Of a stretch of DNA of 46,716 nucleotides, positions 16,401-23,290 are shown piece by piece. The notes beneath the pieces are model-generated. The model had not been told where the DNA came from, did not search any database, and saw only the letters and a list, made by a program, of their open reading frames with translations. How positions within the stretch are numbered: the stretch's first letter is position 1; every line of letters begins with the position of its first letter. The position numbers and the translations under genes are program-made. This DNA is from CAYXVU01 sp964468725 (GTDB lineage: Bacteria > Acidobacteriota > Blastocatellia > UBA7656). The stretch lies in the NCBI GenBank assembly GCA_964468725.1, contig CAYXVU010000014.1:1-46716 (forward strand). The letters are read 5' to 3'.

Positions 16401-16721
16401 CGCCACTCGCTTTCGGATGCTGAAGATTTCACCGAAGGCTACCGCAGCTTGAAGCTCGGCAAGGTGGTCGGCGAACCGACCGCCGGATGGATTATCTACA
16501 CTTCGGGCGCAACCTTGATGGACGGCACGAATCTTCGCATTCCATTTATCAAGGTCACCGGCAGCGATGGCAAGGTGATGGAACTCAACCCGCGCCCGGT
16601 TGATATTCCCGTGCTGCGTCCGGTCGGCGAAAGCTACACCGGCAAGGATGTGGAGTTGGATACAGCGGTTGCGGAGTTGCTCAAACAGATTGGCAACCGC
16701 TCGGGCAATCCAGCGAAGTAG
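13464..16721 (+). CDS. Exported Tricorn-like S41 family peptidase
   Basis: 1085-residue protease. ATG 13464 follows GGAGG (13454-13458); the longer GTG frame start (13428) has no site. A signal peptide (residues 1-27, VAQ) is followed by two TolB/WD40-like beta-propellers with repeated SPDG and SPDS turns (about 30-330 and 330-700). A Pro/Ala/Lys linker sits inside the second propeller (about 556-585). Then come a Tricorn core domain, a PDZ domain (about 775-865) and the S41 catalytic domain. Catalytic residues match Tricorn: Ser761-His762 (NASHLGA), nucleophile Ser984 and Asp985 (RHSLSDAEDF), Glu1040 (MELNPRPVD). The enzyme trims peptides. The signal peptide places it in the periplasm, unlike the cytoplasmic archaeal Tricorn. 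Codon use does not look different from its neighbours. Confidence 0.95.
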   Translation: MTYWKKLFVYALAAGLLAVSLVPQTVAQTPNSPAALPIFAEPAISPDRSEIAFASGGDLWTVPATGGEARLLVAHPANELRPLYSPDGRQLAFISTRTGNGDIYVLTLETGDLRRLTFDDSNDQLDGWSRDGKWIYFSSSSRDISGMNDVFRVRVEGGTPMQVSADRYTNEFFSAPSPDGRSLAFTARGIASSQWWRKGHSHIDESEIWVLRDDATPAYERITEGGAKELWPMWSSDGNTLFYISDKSGAQNIWSRPLRGAAKPITKFRDGRVLWPTLSYDGKTMVFERNFAIWKLDTASGQASEIRITRRGAPTAPAVEHLRLTDGFQEFALSPDGKKVAFRARGEIFAASAKDGGDAARVTTSLANEYQVAWSPDSRKLVYVSDREPTPHLYLYDFTTNSETQLTRDVKADAAPCFSPDGKLIAFQRDAKQLIVLDTDSKQERVVATGTFERPPINSTRTFVWSPDSKWIAFMSSGMRAFTNIHVVPAAGGESKPISFLANSFVNTVSWSPDGTFILFDTSQRTEDGRVARVDLLPRTPKFREDQFRDLFKEEVPRRTPPPSAPAAPAPSAEAADEKKPSGKKVEVVFEGIRQRLALLPTGVDVGYHTISPDGKWLLMIAGAEGQQNLYIYSLDELSREPAVSRQLTSTAGFKNYAQFSPDSKEVFYLEQGRINVVALDTRAPRPLALTAEMDVDFAREKLQVFQQAWGYMRDYFYDPNYHGADWNGVRAEYEPRIAGSGTADEMRRLLNLMVGELNASHLGASPPFGGAQNSTGKLGLRFDRSEYESSGRLKITEIIPLSPAAIAGTVKVGDYLLAVEGKTLSSDANLDEQLSYKINRRTTITVAASADGAAKREVVLRPVSTGTEKGLLYRAWVESRREYVARVSNGRLGYVHMPDMSAGSLAQLYVDLDVENHAREGVVIDIRNNNGGFVNAYAIDVFARRGYMTMTRRGFSDAPARSSLGQRALELPTILVINRHSLSDAEDFTEGYRSLKLGKVVGEPTAGWIIYTSGATLMDGTNLRIPFIKVTGSDGKVMELNPRPVDIPVLRPVGESYTGKDVELDTAVAELLKQIGNRSGNPAK

Positions 16722-16751
16722 GCCGTCTCGTATGGGAAGATGGGAAAAGCC

Positions 16752-16806
16752 ATGCGGGTGCGACATAGCTTACAGGGGCCTGATTAAGTGTGCCTCGCAC
16801 CCGTAT
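16752..16806 (+). repeat. Large hairpin downstream of the Tricorn-like gene
   Basis: A 12-base stem with one mismatch (16752-16763 with 16795-16806; core CGGGTGCGA and TCGCACCCG) and a 31-base loop, 30 bases after the stop codon. The following TATTCTTTT is only weakly T-rich. It could be a terminator for the peptidase gene or a mobile hairpin element. The remainder of the 261-base gap shows no gene. Confidence 0.5.
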
Positions 16807-16982
16807 TCTTTTGCGACAAGCCAGCCGACCCCATCCGCAAGGCAGAAAGATGAAACCCGAAGGCGGAATGATGCGCGCAACGATGCGAACAAACTCGATG
16901 GCAGATAGCAATCGGCGGTGCGCGCTACAGCAATCCATCAGCCTGCGTTCTGACTTCGAACTTCAATTGAGGAGAGGAATCC

Positions 16983-17369
16983 ATGTCAGCAGAGATGATC
17001 GAAAAGACCGTCCATGATTATTTTGCCGCCATCAGCGCGCTTGATGCGGAGGCCTGGGTCGCCACCTTTGCGGAGGATGGGGTGAGCCATGACCCGGTTG
17101 GCACGCCGCCTTTGGTCGGCAAAGAGGCGCTGCGACAGTTTTTCAACGCGATTGCCGGAGGCTTTGAGCAGATGCACATGGCCGCCGATCAAATGTTTAT
17201 CGTCGGCCAGAGTGCCGCCGTAAAGTGGTCAGCGCGCGGCACCGGAAAGAATGGCCGCGCGGTCACGTTTGCAGGCATTGATATTTTTGAGATCAATGAA
17301 GCAGGCAAGGTGCAAAACATCTGCGCCTACTGGAATCCGGCGGCGATGATGGCCGAGTTGCAAGGGTAG
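16983..17369 (+). CDS. NTF2-like / SnoaL-like protein
   Basis: 128-residue protein of the nuclear transport factor 2 superfamily (SnoaL, ketosteroid isomerase-like): a small cone-shaped alpha+beta barrel with a ligand pocket. The N-terminal helix pattern VHDYFAAISALDAEAWVATFAEDGVSHDPVG is typical, followed by GKEALRQFFNAI and strands that include TFAGIDIFEINEAGKVQNICAYWNP, which is the usual C-terminal motif. No signal peptide. The Shine-Dalgarno GAGGAGAGGA precedes ATG 16983. A substrate cannot be named; many members act on small polyketide- or steroid-like molecules or simply bind ligands. It stands alone between two exported-protein genes. Confidence 0.88.
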   Translation: MSAEMIEKTVHDYFAAISALDAEAWVATFAEDGVSHDPVGTPPLVGKEALRQFFNAIAGGFEQMHMAADQMFIVGQSAAVKWSARGTGKNGRAVTFAGIDIFEINEAGKVQNICAYWNPAAMMAELQG

Positions 17370-17382
17370 GCTGAACCGTTAT

Positions 17383-17448
17383 CCACAGATGGGCGCAAGG
17401 GTTTGCGATAGCAGTGCGATCTGCCGCAGGTTCTCACGCCCATCGTGG
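17383..17448. repeat. Inverted repeat after the NTF2-like gene
   Basis: Arms GATGGGCG (17388-17395) and CGCCCATC (17437-17444), extendable by CCAC and TGG with a one-base bulge on each side, enclose a 41-base loop. It lies between convergent genes (NTF2-like and the metalloprotease-like gene) and may help end transcription from either side. There is no T-run. Confidence 0.4.
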
Positions 17449-17497
17449 AGCTTTGAGAAGATGAAACTCCGGCTGCCGACAACTTCTCTCGTAGCGA

Positions 17498-19249
17498 TTA
17501 GAGTTCTTCTTGCACGATGTTCGAGCGCAAGCCGTTGACGATTACGCGTATGCGGTTGGCGCCGCCCTGTAAGCGCAACTCATTGGCCTCTGCGGTGGCG
17601 GTGATCTTCTTCACCTTGATTTTGAAGCCCCCCGCCGGATTGACGACCACGCCGTTGATTTCGACTTGCACGTCGCCGCTAAAGCCTTTGCCGCTGATCG
17701 TCAGCTTGCCTTTCTTATAGACCGCAGACTTGAGCGTTGGCCCGCTTTCATCCCCTTTTGAAAACCCAACCGTGATGGCGTTGCTACGATTCCCTTTACT
17801 ATCAATCAGCGAGAGCGCGACTTTGATCACCGACGGGAAGCCGCTTAACCCCCTGAAGTCCATCGTAAAGGGCAAGACTTCGGGCACGCCGAAATCGACT
17901 GCAAAGGGTGCGCTTTCGGCTACGAGTTGCTCTTTTTCGTTGAGCAACCTCACCTGCGCTTGGACAACATCGCCGTCCGCATCGGTCGAGATGCCGCGAA
18001 AGCTCAGCACATCACCGTGCAAATCGGCAGTCAGATTGGTCAAGGTCGGCTTGTTGTTGCCAACGGGGCGTATGCTATAGCCCATGGCGTTGAGTGCGCT
18101 CAGGTCATTGAGTGTGACAGTGTGATGTTTGCCTTCCGGGATAGTCGGATCCATGATGCCGATGCGAGTGCCCGTGAGGATGTCGTCCTTCCAATGGCTG
18201 GCTGATCTGCCGTCGCCGCTCGCTTCATCAAGGCCACCGGTGGAGAGCAACAGGTCGTTGTGGCCGCAATTGAAGGCTTGCAGGCCGCCCGGCGTGAGGA
18301 TACGCCTCTCTGTAGGAAAGCTGTCCATCACAACGCCGGGGCGCATGCGAAAGAAGTCCCAAATGGAAGCGGCTAGCAGTTCATCAGGGTTTTCGTCGAG
18401 CCGTCCGACGGCTGAATAGAAACCGAGTATGCGCCCCAATTCGCGCAGTACGACACCCTCGAAATCAATCTTACCTTCGTCAATGCCATCGGCCACATTG
18501 AAGTCGTAGTTTTGCCCGGTGTTCAACCAAAGAGCAGGCGGCGGCCCCCAAATGACGGGTTCGAACTCACCGGCTATCGGGTCAATATGGCGAAAGACGC
18601 GAAACATCGCCGAGGGGGCGATAATCGAATTGGTTTCGCCTTCCGTCGTCGGCAATACGTTGCGCGGCAGCGCCCAGTAGAGCGCCGCCTCTTCTTCGTC
18701 ATCCGCATCCTCCAACATGCGAGTGAAAGTTTTCGGAAACAGCCCTCTGCCGATCAGCAGTTGCGGATTGGTAAAGCCCTTCTCTTCCGCAGAGACTTCG
18801 TTGCCGAAACATAACGGCCCATAATCGAGATCAATAATCACCGAAATCGGAGTTTGAATCCATTCCTCCCAGGTTGCCGCAGCGCGCAAAAATGCGGCTT
18901 TGGCTTCCGGGTAGCTTTCCAGTTGCGCGGTCGTCCGAAAAACCAGCTTCAGCCCGGTCTGCGAATGGGTACGCACCGGCGAGATGGTATGGATAGTTTG
19001 ATTGGCATCACGATAGAGAATGGGCATCGCTTGATCGTGCCCGACCAGGCGCGCACGCATCTGCCCGTCAGCTTGATAGAGCCGGAAGGCCTCATCCGTA
19101 ACCGCAGACACCAATGATGCATCTGCTTTATCGCCATCGGTCGGCAGTTGCGAGGCCCGCGCAAAAGAAGTGGCGCACGGCATTAGGCCGAGCAAGGCGA
19201 TCAGAAAAAATGTGGCTAGAATAGAATTCGAACGCATATAACGAAACAT
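17498..19249 (-). CDS. Exported metalloprotease-like protein lacking the HExxH histidines
   Basis: 583-residue product. ATG 19249 follows GGAGGT (19257-19262) and opens a clean signal peptide (about residues 5-33); the frame is open 100 codons further upstream but without signal or site. The central part resembles a zincin-type family (NF038122-like): TWEEWIQTPISVIIDLDYG, a segment naming event dates, then IDFEGVVLRELGRILGF where HE-x-GH-x-LGF is expected. Both zinc histidines are Arg (Arg269, Arg273); Glu270 is kept. Later come VTLNDLSALNAMGY (matching the conserved post-catalytic helix) and two beta-sandwich domains. The C-terminal one is IPT/TIG-like (VYKKGKLTISGKGF). It is likely secreted or surface-bound and non-proteolytic, perhaps a binding protein. 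Confidence 0.85.
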   Translation of the reverse strand: MFRYMRSNSILATFFLIALLGLMPCATSFARASQLPTDGDKADASLVSAVTDEAFRLYQADGQMRARLVGHDQAMPILYRDANQTIHTISPVRTHSQTGLKLVFRTTAQLESYPEAKAAFLRAAATWEEWIQTPISVIIDLDYGPLCFGNEVSAEEKGFTNPQLLIGRGLFPKTFTRMLEDADDEEEAALYWALPRNVLPTTEGETNSIIAPSAMFRVFRHIDPIAGEFEPVIWGPPPALWLNTGQNYDFNVADGIDEGKIDFEGVVLRELGRILGFYSAVGRLDENPDELLAASIWDFFRMRPGVVMDSFPTERRILTPGGLQAFNCGHNDLLLSTGGLDEASGDGRSASHWKDDILTGTRIGIMDPTIPEGKHHTVTLNDLSALNAMGYSIRPVGNNKPTLTNLTADLHGDVLSFRGISTDADGDVVQAQVRLLNEKEQLVAESAPFAVDFGVPEVLPFTMDFRGLSGFPSVIKVALSLIDSKGNRSNAITVGFSKGDESGPTLKSAVYKKGKLTISGKGFSGDVQVEINGVVVNPAGGFKIKVKKITATAEANELRLQGGANRIRVIVNGLRSNIVQEEL

Positions 19250-19384
19250 TGCGGTTACCTCCGAAAATGGGTTAGGGACAGAGAGATTCGGCAAATCGGG
19301 TTGGTTTCGCTTTAACAGCTTGCGCTTCGTCGGAAAAGAGGTTTCCGTAGGGGCAGGGATTTTGCGCCTGATACAGGCACCTCT

Positions 19385-19412
19385 AGCATAGCGAAAAACC
19401 GATGTGAGGCAA
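19385..19412 (-). promoter_or_regulatory. Possible promoter of the metalloprotease-like gene
   Basis: On the minus strand TTGCCT (19407-19412), a 16-base spacer, then TATGCT (19385-19390). The leader would be about 130 bases. It lies in the 302-base divergent gap 19250-19551, in which no other gene was seen. Confidence 0.33.
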
Positions 19413-19481
19413 TACTTTTCTTGTTCGCAGGCCAGTGATTTTTCGGGCCATGGCGCTTTCGGCAAAACCTCAAGACTGGTG

Positions 19482-19487
19482 TATACT
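19482..19487 (+). promoter_or_regulatory. Possible -10 element of the sugar ABC operon
   Basis: TATACT stands 65 bases before the substrate-binding protein start. No good -35 hexamer sits 17 bases upstream, so an activator or an alternative sigma may be involved if this is real. Confidence 0.3.
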
Positions 19488-19551
19488 CCTCGCGTTTGTC
19501 GAGAGCTGAACCCTGACCATTCCGGCTCTCGCACCCGAATAGAGGTCAAAC

Positions 19552-20859
19552 ATGAAACGCATGCTCCAGCTTTCCGCGACGCTGACGCTCACACTTGTTT
19601 TTCTGGCCTTTGCTACCTCCTCATTGACGGGGTGCAACAGCCAGCCGCCAGCAGGCAAACATCTGACCTTGGCCATCGTCTCCGGCGTCGAGGGCGATGC
19701 CCTCAAAGCCGCCGCCCGCGAATACCAAACGGCCACCGGCGTGCATATCGAAATCGCTGAGATGCCCTATGACAACCTCTTCGAAAAAGAGTTGCTCGAT
19801 TTGAGCGCGGCGACTGGGGCCTACGACCTCATCATGCTCGACGACCCATGGTTTCCGCGTTTTGCTGAAGGCGGATTTCTGGCCGATCTCGCACCGCTCT
19901 ATCAACGGCGCAATCTGGCGGGTGCGGATGAAGATTTTGTCAGCACCTCTCTCGCCCTCTGTCGTCACCCGTACGAAACCGGCAGCCTCTACGCCTTGCC
20001 CTACGTGGGCAACTCGCAGCTCTTCTTCTATCGCAAAGACTTGTTTGCCAAACACAGCCTCAAGCCGCCTGCGACGTGGAATGATGTGCTGCACGCAGCG
20101 CAAACGATCAGCGAACGCGAGTCGAACGGCGCTCCGGGCGGCGGCAAACTCTATGGCTATGTGATGCGCGCCGCGCAAGGGAATGCTGTGGTTGCCGATT
20201 TCATGCCCATCTTCTGGGCTTTCGGCGCGGAGATGTTCGACGCCAGCGGGCAGCCCACCGTCAATAACCCGAAAGCCATTGCGGCGCTCAACTTCATGCT
20301 TGAGCTTGGCAAATCCGCGCCTCCGGGCTATGTCAGTTTCAACGCGACGGAAGTCTCTGCCCATCTGTTGCAAGGCACGGCAGCGATGAGCATCAACTGG
20401 CCTGCGTGGATCAGCGCCTTAAGCGACGAAGCGAAGTCAAAGGTCAAAGGCCTCGTCGAAATCACCACCTTGCCGAGCGGGCAAGAGTCGGGCAGCGCGG
20501 AGATCGGGAATTGGTTGCTGGCCATTCCCCAAGCAGCGCGCCATCAAGAGGCGGCTTTCGACTTTCTGGTGTGGGCGACCCGCGCCGAGCAGATGAAAAA
20601 ATCGGCGCTCGCCGGAAATCCGCCGACGCGCCGTTCGCTCTTCACCGACCCGGAGCTGCTGGCCAAGTTTCCTTCTTATCCGGCACAACTCCGGTCACTG
20701 GAGTCCAGCCGCCCGCGTCCACGCACGCCGTTATGGAATGAGATCGAAAACGCCTTCGGCGTCTTTTTGTCGAAAGCCAACAGCAGAGAATTGACGCCCG
20801 CAGAGGCGATGTATCAAGCCAACGAGGCGATCAAAAAGATCATTGCCCGCACTCGCTGA
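19552..20859 (+). CDS. Sugar ABC transporter substrate-binding lipoprotein (family 1)
   Basis: 435-residue lipoprotein: signal peptide with lipobox LTGC (Cys28), so it is anchored in the periplasm. The mature part follows the family 1 (UgpB/MalE-like) pattern: LTLAIVSGVEGDALKAAAREYQTATGVHIEIAEMPYDNLFEK near the N-terminus and TGAYDLIMLDDPWFPRFAEGGFLADLAPLY. A central GSLYALPYVGNSQLFFYRKDLF comes next, and the C-terminal EIENAFGVFLSKANSRELTPAEAMYQANEAI is typical of CUT1 binding proteins. The sugar or polyol cannot be deduced. ATG 19552 follows AGAGGT. First gene of the operon with two permeases and an ATPase. Confidence 0.93.
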   Translation: MKRMLQLSATLTLTLVFLAFATSSLTGCNSQPPAGKHLTLAIVSGVEGDALKAAAREYQTATGVHIEIAEMPYDNLFEKELLDLSAATGAYDLIMLDDPWFPRFAEGGFLADLAPLYQRRNLAGADEDFVSTSLALCRHPYETGSLYALPYVGNSQLFFYRKDLFAKHSLKPPATWNDVLHAAQTISERESNGAPGGGKLYGYVMRAAQGNAVVADFMPIFWAFGAEMFDASGQPTVNNPKAIAALNFMLELGKSAPPGYVSFNATEVSAHLLQGTAAMSINWPAWISALSDEAKSKVKGLVEITTLPSGQESGSAEIGNWLLAIPQAARHQEAAFDFLVWATRAEQMKKSALAGNPPTRRSLFTDPELLAKFPSYPAQLRSLESSRPRPRTPLWNEIENAFGVFLSKANSRELTPAEAMYQANEAIKKIIARTR

Positions 20860-20965
20860 GCAAGTGTCTGAAGCGCAGGATCAGGCGTCAGAGAATATCT
20901 CAAAGAGAACCGACCGTTACAATCAGCGATACTCTGACATTGGACACCGGCTCGCAGGATTGCTT

Positions 20966-21493
20966 ATGGCCATTATTGAATCTGAGAGATTTTTCATGCG
21001 CCCGGTCACCTTCGATGATCTGGAAGCCTTGGTGGCGCTCAACAGCGATCCCGAAGTCATGCGCTACATCAATCAAGGCCAAGGGTGGCCGCGCGAAAAA
21101 ACCGTCGAGCGGTTGCAGCACTACCTCACGCACTGGCGGCAGCACGGGTTCGGCGTCTGGGTACTGGAGCGAAAGACCGATTCGGCTTTTCTCGGCTATT
21201 GCGGCTTGATGTATTTGGAAGACACGCCCGAAGTTGAGGTCGGTTTTCGTGTGCCTCGGGAGTGTTGGGGAAAAGGCACCGCAACGGAAGCCGCGAAAGC
21301 GGCTCTGGGATTCGGATTTCGCCAACTCGGCTTGACGCGCATTGTGGCCGTGGTTGACCCGGATAATCTCGCTTCGCAGCGCGTCATTGAAAAGCTCGGC
21401 CTGCGCTATGAGCGTGAAGCTTTCCATTATGGCGTCCGGTTGAACTATTACGCGCTGAATGGTGACGGCTACGCATCGGCGGGCGATGAGTGA
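20966..21493 (+). CDS. GNAT-family N-acetyltransferase (RimJ/RimL type)
   Basis: 175-residue enzyme transferring acetyl from acetyl-CoA to an amine. ATG 20966 follows AGGA (20956-20959); the frame is open back to 20843, but that part overlaps the previous gene and has no homology-like pattern. N-terminal SERFFMRPVTFDDLEAL is the usual opening strand. Motif A is RECWGKGTATEAAKAAL, with the acetyl-CoA pyrophosphate loop WGKGTA. LTRIVAVVDPDNLASQRVIEKLGL is motif B with the NxxSxxVxxKxGL signature. It sits inside the sugar transporter operon, and its stop overlaps the first permease start by eight bases. The substrate is unknown; an amino sugar taken up by the transporter is one possibility. Confidence 0.9.
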   Translation: MAIIESERFFMRPVTFDDLEALVALNSDPEVMRYINQGQGWPREKTVERLQHYLTHWRQHGFGVWVLERKTDSAFLGYCGLMYLEDTPEVEVGFRVPRECWGKGTATEAAKAALGFGFRQLGLTRIVAVVDPDNLASQRVIEKLGLRYEREAFHYGVRLNYYALNGDGYASAGDE

Positions 21494-22400
21494 AGACCGC
21501 AAATCGAAGCTCATAGCATGGTTTATGAAACGACCGATCTTCGGTGAAAAGCCGTTGCCCTATTTGCTCATCGCGCCGAGCCTCGCGGTGTTGGCCGCGC
21601 TCTCCATCTATCCTCTCCTCTACATTATCAAGATCAGCTTTCAAAAAGGTACGGGCGAAGCTACACAGTGGTCGCTTGATAACTTCGCCCGACTCTTCTC
21701 GGACAGTTTTTTTCTGGCTGCACTAGCGCACACCTTTCTCTATGCTGTGATTGCTTTGACTTTGGAGTTCTTCGTCGGGTTGGGACTGGCGTTATTGGTT
21801 GATCGTCCGTTTCGCGGGCGCGGTGTATTTCGCGCCCTGTTATTGATTCCGATGATGCTGCCGCCGGTCGTGGTCGGAGTGGTCTGGCGACTGATGCTCA
21901 ATTCCGATTTCGGCGCGGTCAACGGCACGCTCAAAGCGATGGGGTTGGATACGGAATCATTGACATGGACGGCGTCGCCTGCCCTCGCGTTTGCATCGGT
22001 CATTGCGGTTGACGTGTGGCAGTGGACGCCTTTTCTCTTTTTAGTCTTGCTGGCGGGGTTGCAAGCCATTCCGCAAGAACCGTATGAAGCGGCGATGATT
22101 GATGGGGCAACCGCTTGGCAGACCTTTCGCACCGTCACGCTGCCCCTGCTGAGACCGGCGATCTTGATCGCGCTGCTGTTGCGAACGATGGACCTGTTGC
22201 GCGTCTTCGATCAAATTTTCATCCTCACAGAAGGTGGGCCGGGATTCGCAACCGAAACAGTGAGCTTGTACATCTATCGCACGGCGTTTCGCTTCTTCGA
22301 TTTCGGCTATGCGGCAGCCATGTCGTTCGTGTTGCTGGCGCTCACCAATATCATCAGCATGATCTACATTCGCTGGCTGCAACGACAAGAAGCAGCCTGA
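21486..22400 (+). CDS. Sugar ABC transporter permease (MalF/UgpA-type)
   Basis: 304-residue inner-membrane subunit of a CUT1 transporter with six predicted transmembrane helices starting with PYLLIAPSLAVLAALSIYPLL. The cytoplasmic EAA loop, EPYEAAMIDGATAWQTFRTVTLPLLRP (about residues 197-223), docks on the ATPase. ATG 21486 is favoured because it gives a short hydrophilic N-terminus and overlaps the GNAT stop; the Shine-Dalgarno is weak, as expected for a coupled gene. An upstream start at 21459 is possible. Confidence 0.93.
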   Translation: MSEDRKSKLIAWFMKRPIFGEKPLPYLLIAPSLAVLAALSIYPLLYIIKISFQKGTGEATQWSLDNFARLFSDSFFLAALAHTFLYAVIALTLEFFVGLGLALLVDRPFRGRGVFRALLLIPMMLPPVVVGVVWRLMLNSDFGAVNGTLKAMGLDTESLTWTASPALAFASVIAVDVWQWTPFLFLVLLAGLQAIPQEPYEAAMIDGATAWQTFRTVTLPLLRPAILIALLLRTMDLLRVFDQIFILTEGGPGFATETVSLYIYRTAFRFFDFGYAAAMSFVLLALTNIISMIYIRWLQRQEAA

Positions 22401-22424
22401 GAATTTCGGACTGAGAATTTCGGA
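22397..22424. repeat. Perfect 14-bp tandem duplication at a gene junction
   Basis: CTGAGAATTTCGGA occurs twice back to back (22397-22410 and 22411-22424). The first copy contains the stop codon of the first permease. It occupies half of the 47-base space between the permease genes and looks like a replication-slippage duplication. Confidence 0.85.
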
Positions 22425-22447
22425 TGCAGAAGGGATAGGAACAGCCG

Positions 22448-23290
22448 ATGAGCGCGCGTCAAAATTCAGGGCTTCGCTTTTTGCGCTATGGGTTGCTGTT
22501 GGCGGCGGTTGTGGCGTCGCTCCTGCCGGTCTATTGGATGCTGACCATCTCACTCAAAAGCGAAGTCGAGCAATTCGCCGTGCCGCCGCGTTGGTTTCTC
22601 TTCAGTCCGACATTCGAACATTACTTTGATGCCTTCGTCTCGCGTTCGTTCGGACGCCTGCTAGTCACCAGTGTTGTGGTAGCGAGTGGTTCGACGCTCT
22701 GCGCGATGTTGATCGGCACACTGGCAGCATACGGGCTGGCGCGGTGGCGGTTGCCGCACCGACTCGATCAGCGGCTGTCATTATGGATTCTTTCAACGCG
22801 TATGTTTCCGCCCATTGTCACAGCGATTCCACTCTTCTTGCTCATGCGCGATGTGCGACTGTTGAACACGCTCTCGGCCTTAGTGATCGTCTACACAGCA
22901 TTCAATCTGCCCTTCGTCGTCTGGATGATGCGCGGGTTCTTTCAAGAATTGCCGCGCGAGTTGGAAGAAGCCGCGATGATGGATGGCGATTCGCGTATGG
23001 GGGCGCTGGTTCGTGTCGTGCTGCCGCTGGTTGCGCCAGGGCTGGCGGCGACTGCGGTCTTCTGTTTGATCATTTCGTGGAATGAGTTTCTATTCGCATT
23101 GATCTTGTCGCAGACCGAAGCGGCGATGACCCTTCCTGTTGGCATCGCCGGTCGGGTCACGCAATACGAAATCAAATGGGGAGTGATGAGCGCAGCAGGC
23201 GTCGTAGCGATGCTGCCGATATTGGTATTTGCGCTCGCCGTGCAACGGTATCTGGTGCGCGGCTTGTCGCTCGGAGCGGTCAAAGGATGA
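22448..23290 (+). CDS. Sugar ABC transporter permease (MalG/UgpE-type)
   Basis: 280-residue second membrane subunit of the CUT1 transporter. It has six predicted helices, the first being YGLLLAAVVASLLPVYWML, and the conserved SLKSEVEQF segment typical of MalG-like permeases. The EAA loop is ELEEAAMMDGDSRMGALVRVVLPLVAPG (about residues 177-204). ATG 22448 follows GGATAGGA. Its stop overlaps the ATPase start by four bases (ATGA), so the two are translationally coupled. Confidence 0.93.
   Translation: MSARQNSGLRFLRYGLLLAAVVASLLPVYWMLTISLKSEVEQFAVPPRWFLFSPTFEHYFDAFVSRSFGRLLVTSVVVASGSTLCAMLIGTLAAYGLARWRLPHRLDQRLSLWILSTRMFPPIVTAIPLFLLMRDVRLLNTLSALVIVYTAFNLPFVVWMMRGFFQELPRELEEAAMMDGDSRMGALVRVVLPLVAPGLAATAVFCLIISWNEFLFALILSQTEAAMTLPVGIAGRVTQYEIKWGVMSAAGVVAMLPILVFALAVQRYLVRGLSLGAVKG

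Noticed and set aside
19250..19549. 100-codon extension of the metalloprotease-like protein
   Set aside because: It lies in the divergent promoter region with no signal sequence, while ATG 19249 has an ideal ribosome site and opens a signal peptide.
20860..20965. TACAAT and GATACT as an internal promoter for the GNAT gene
   Set aside because: No -35 at the right distance; the operon arrangement does not need it.
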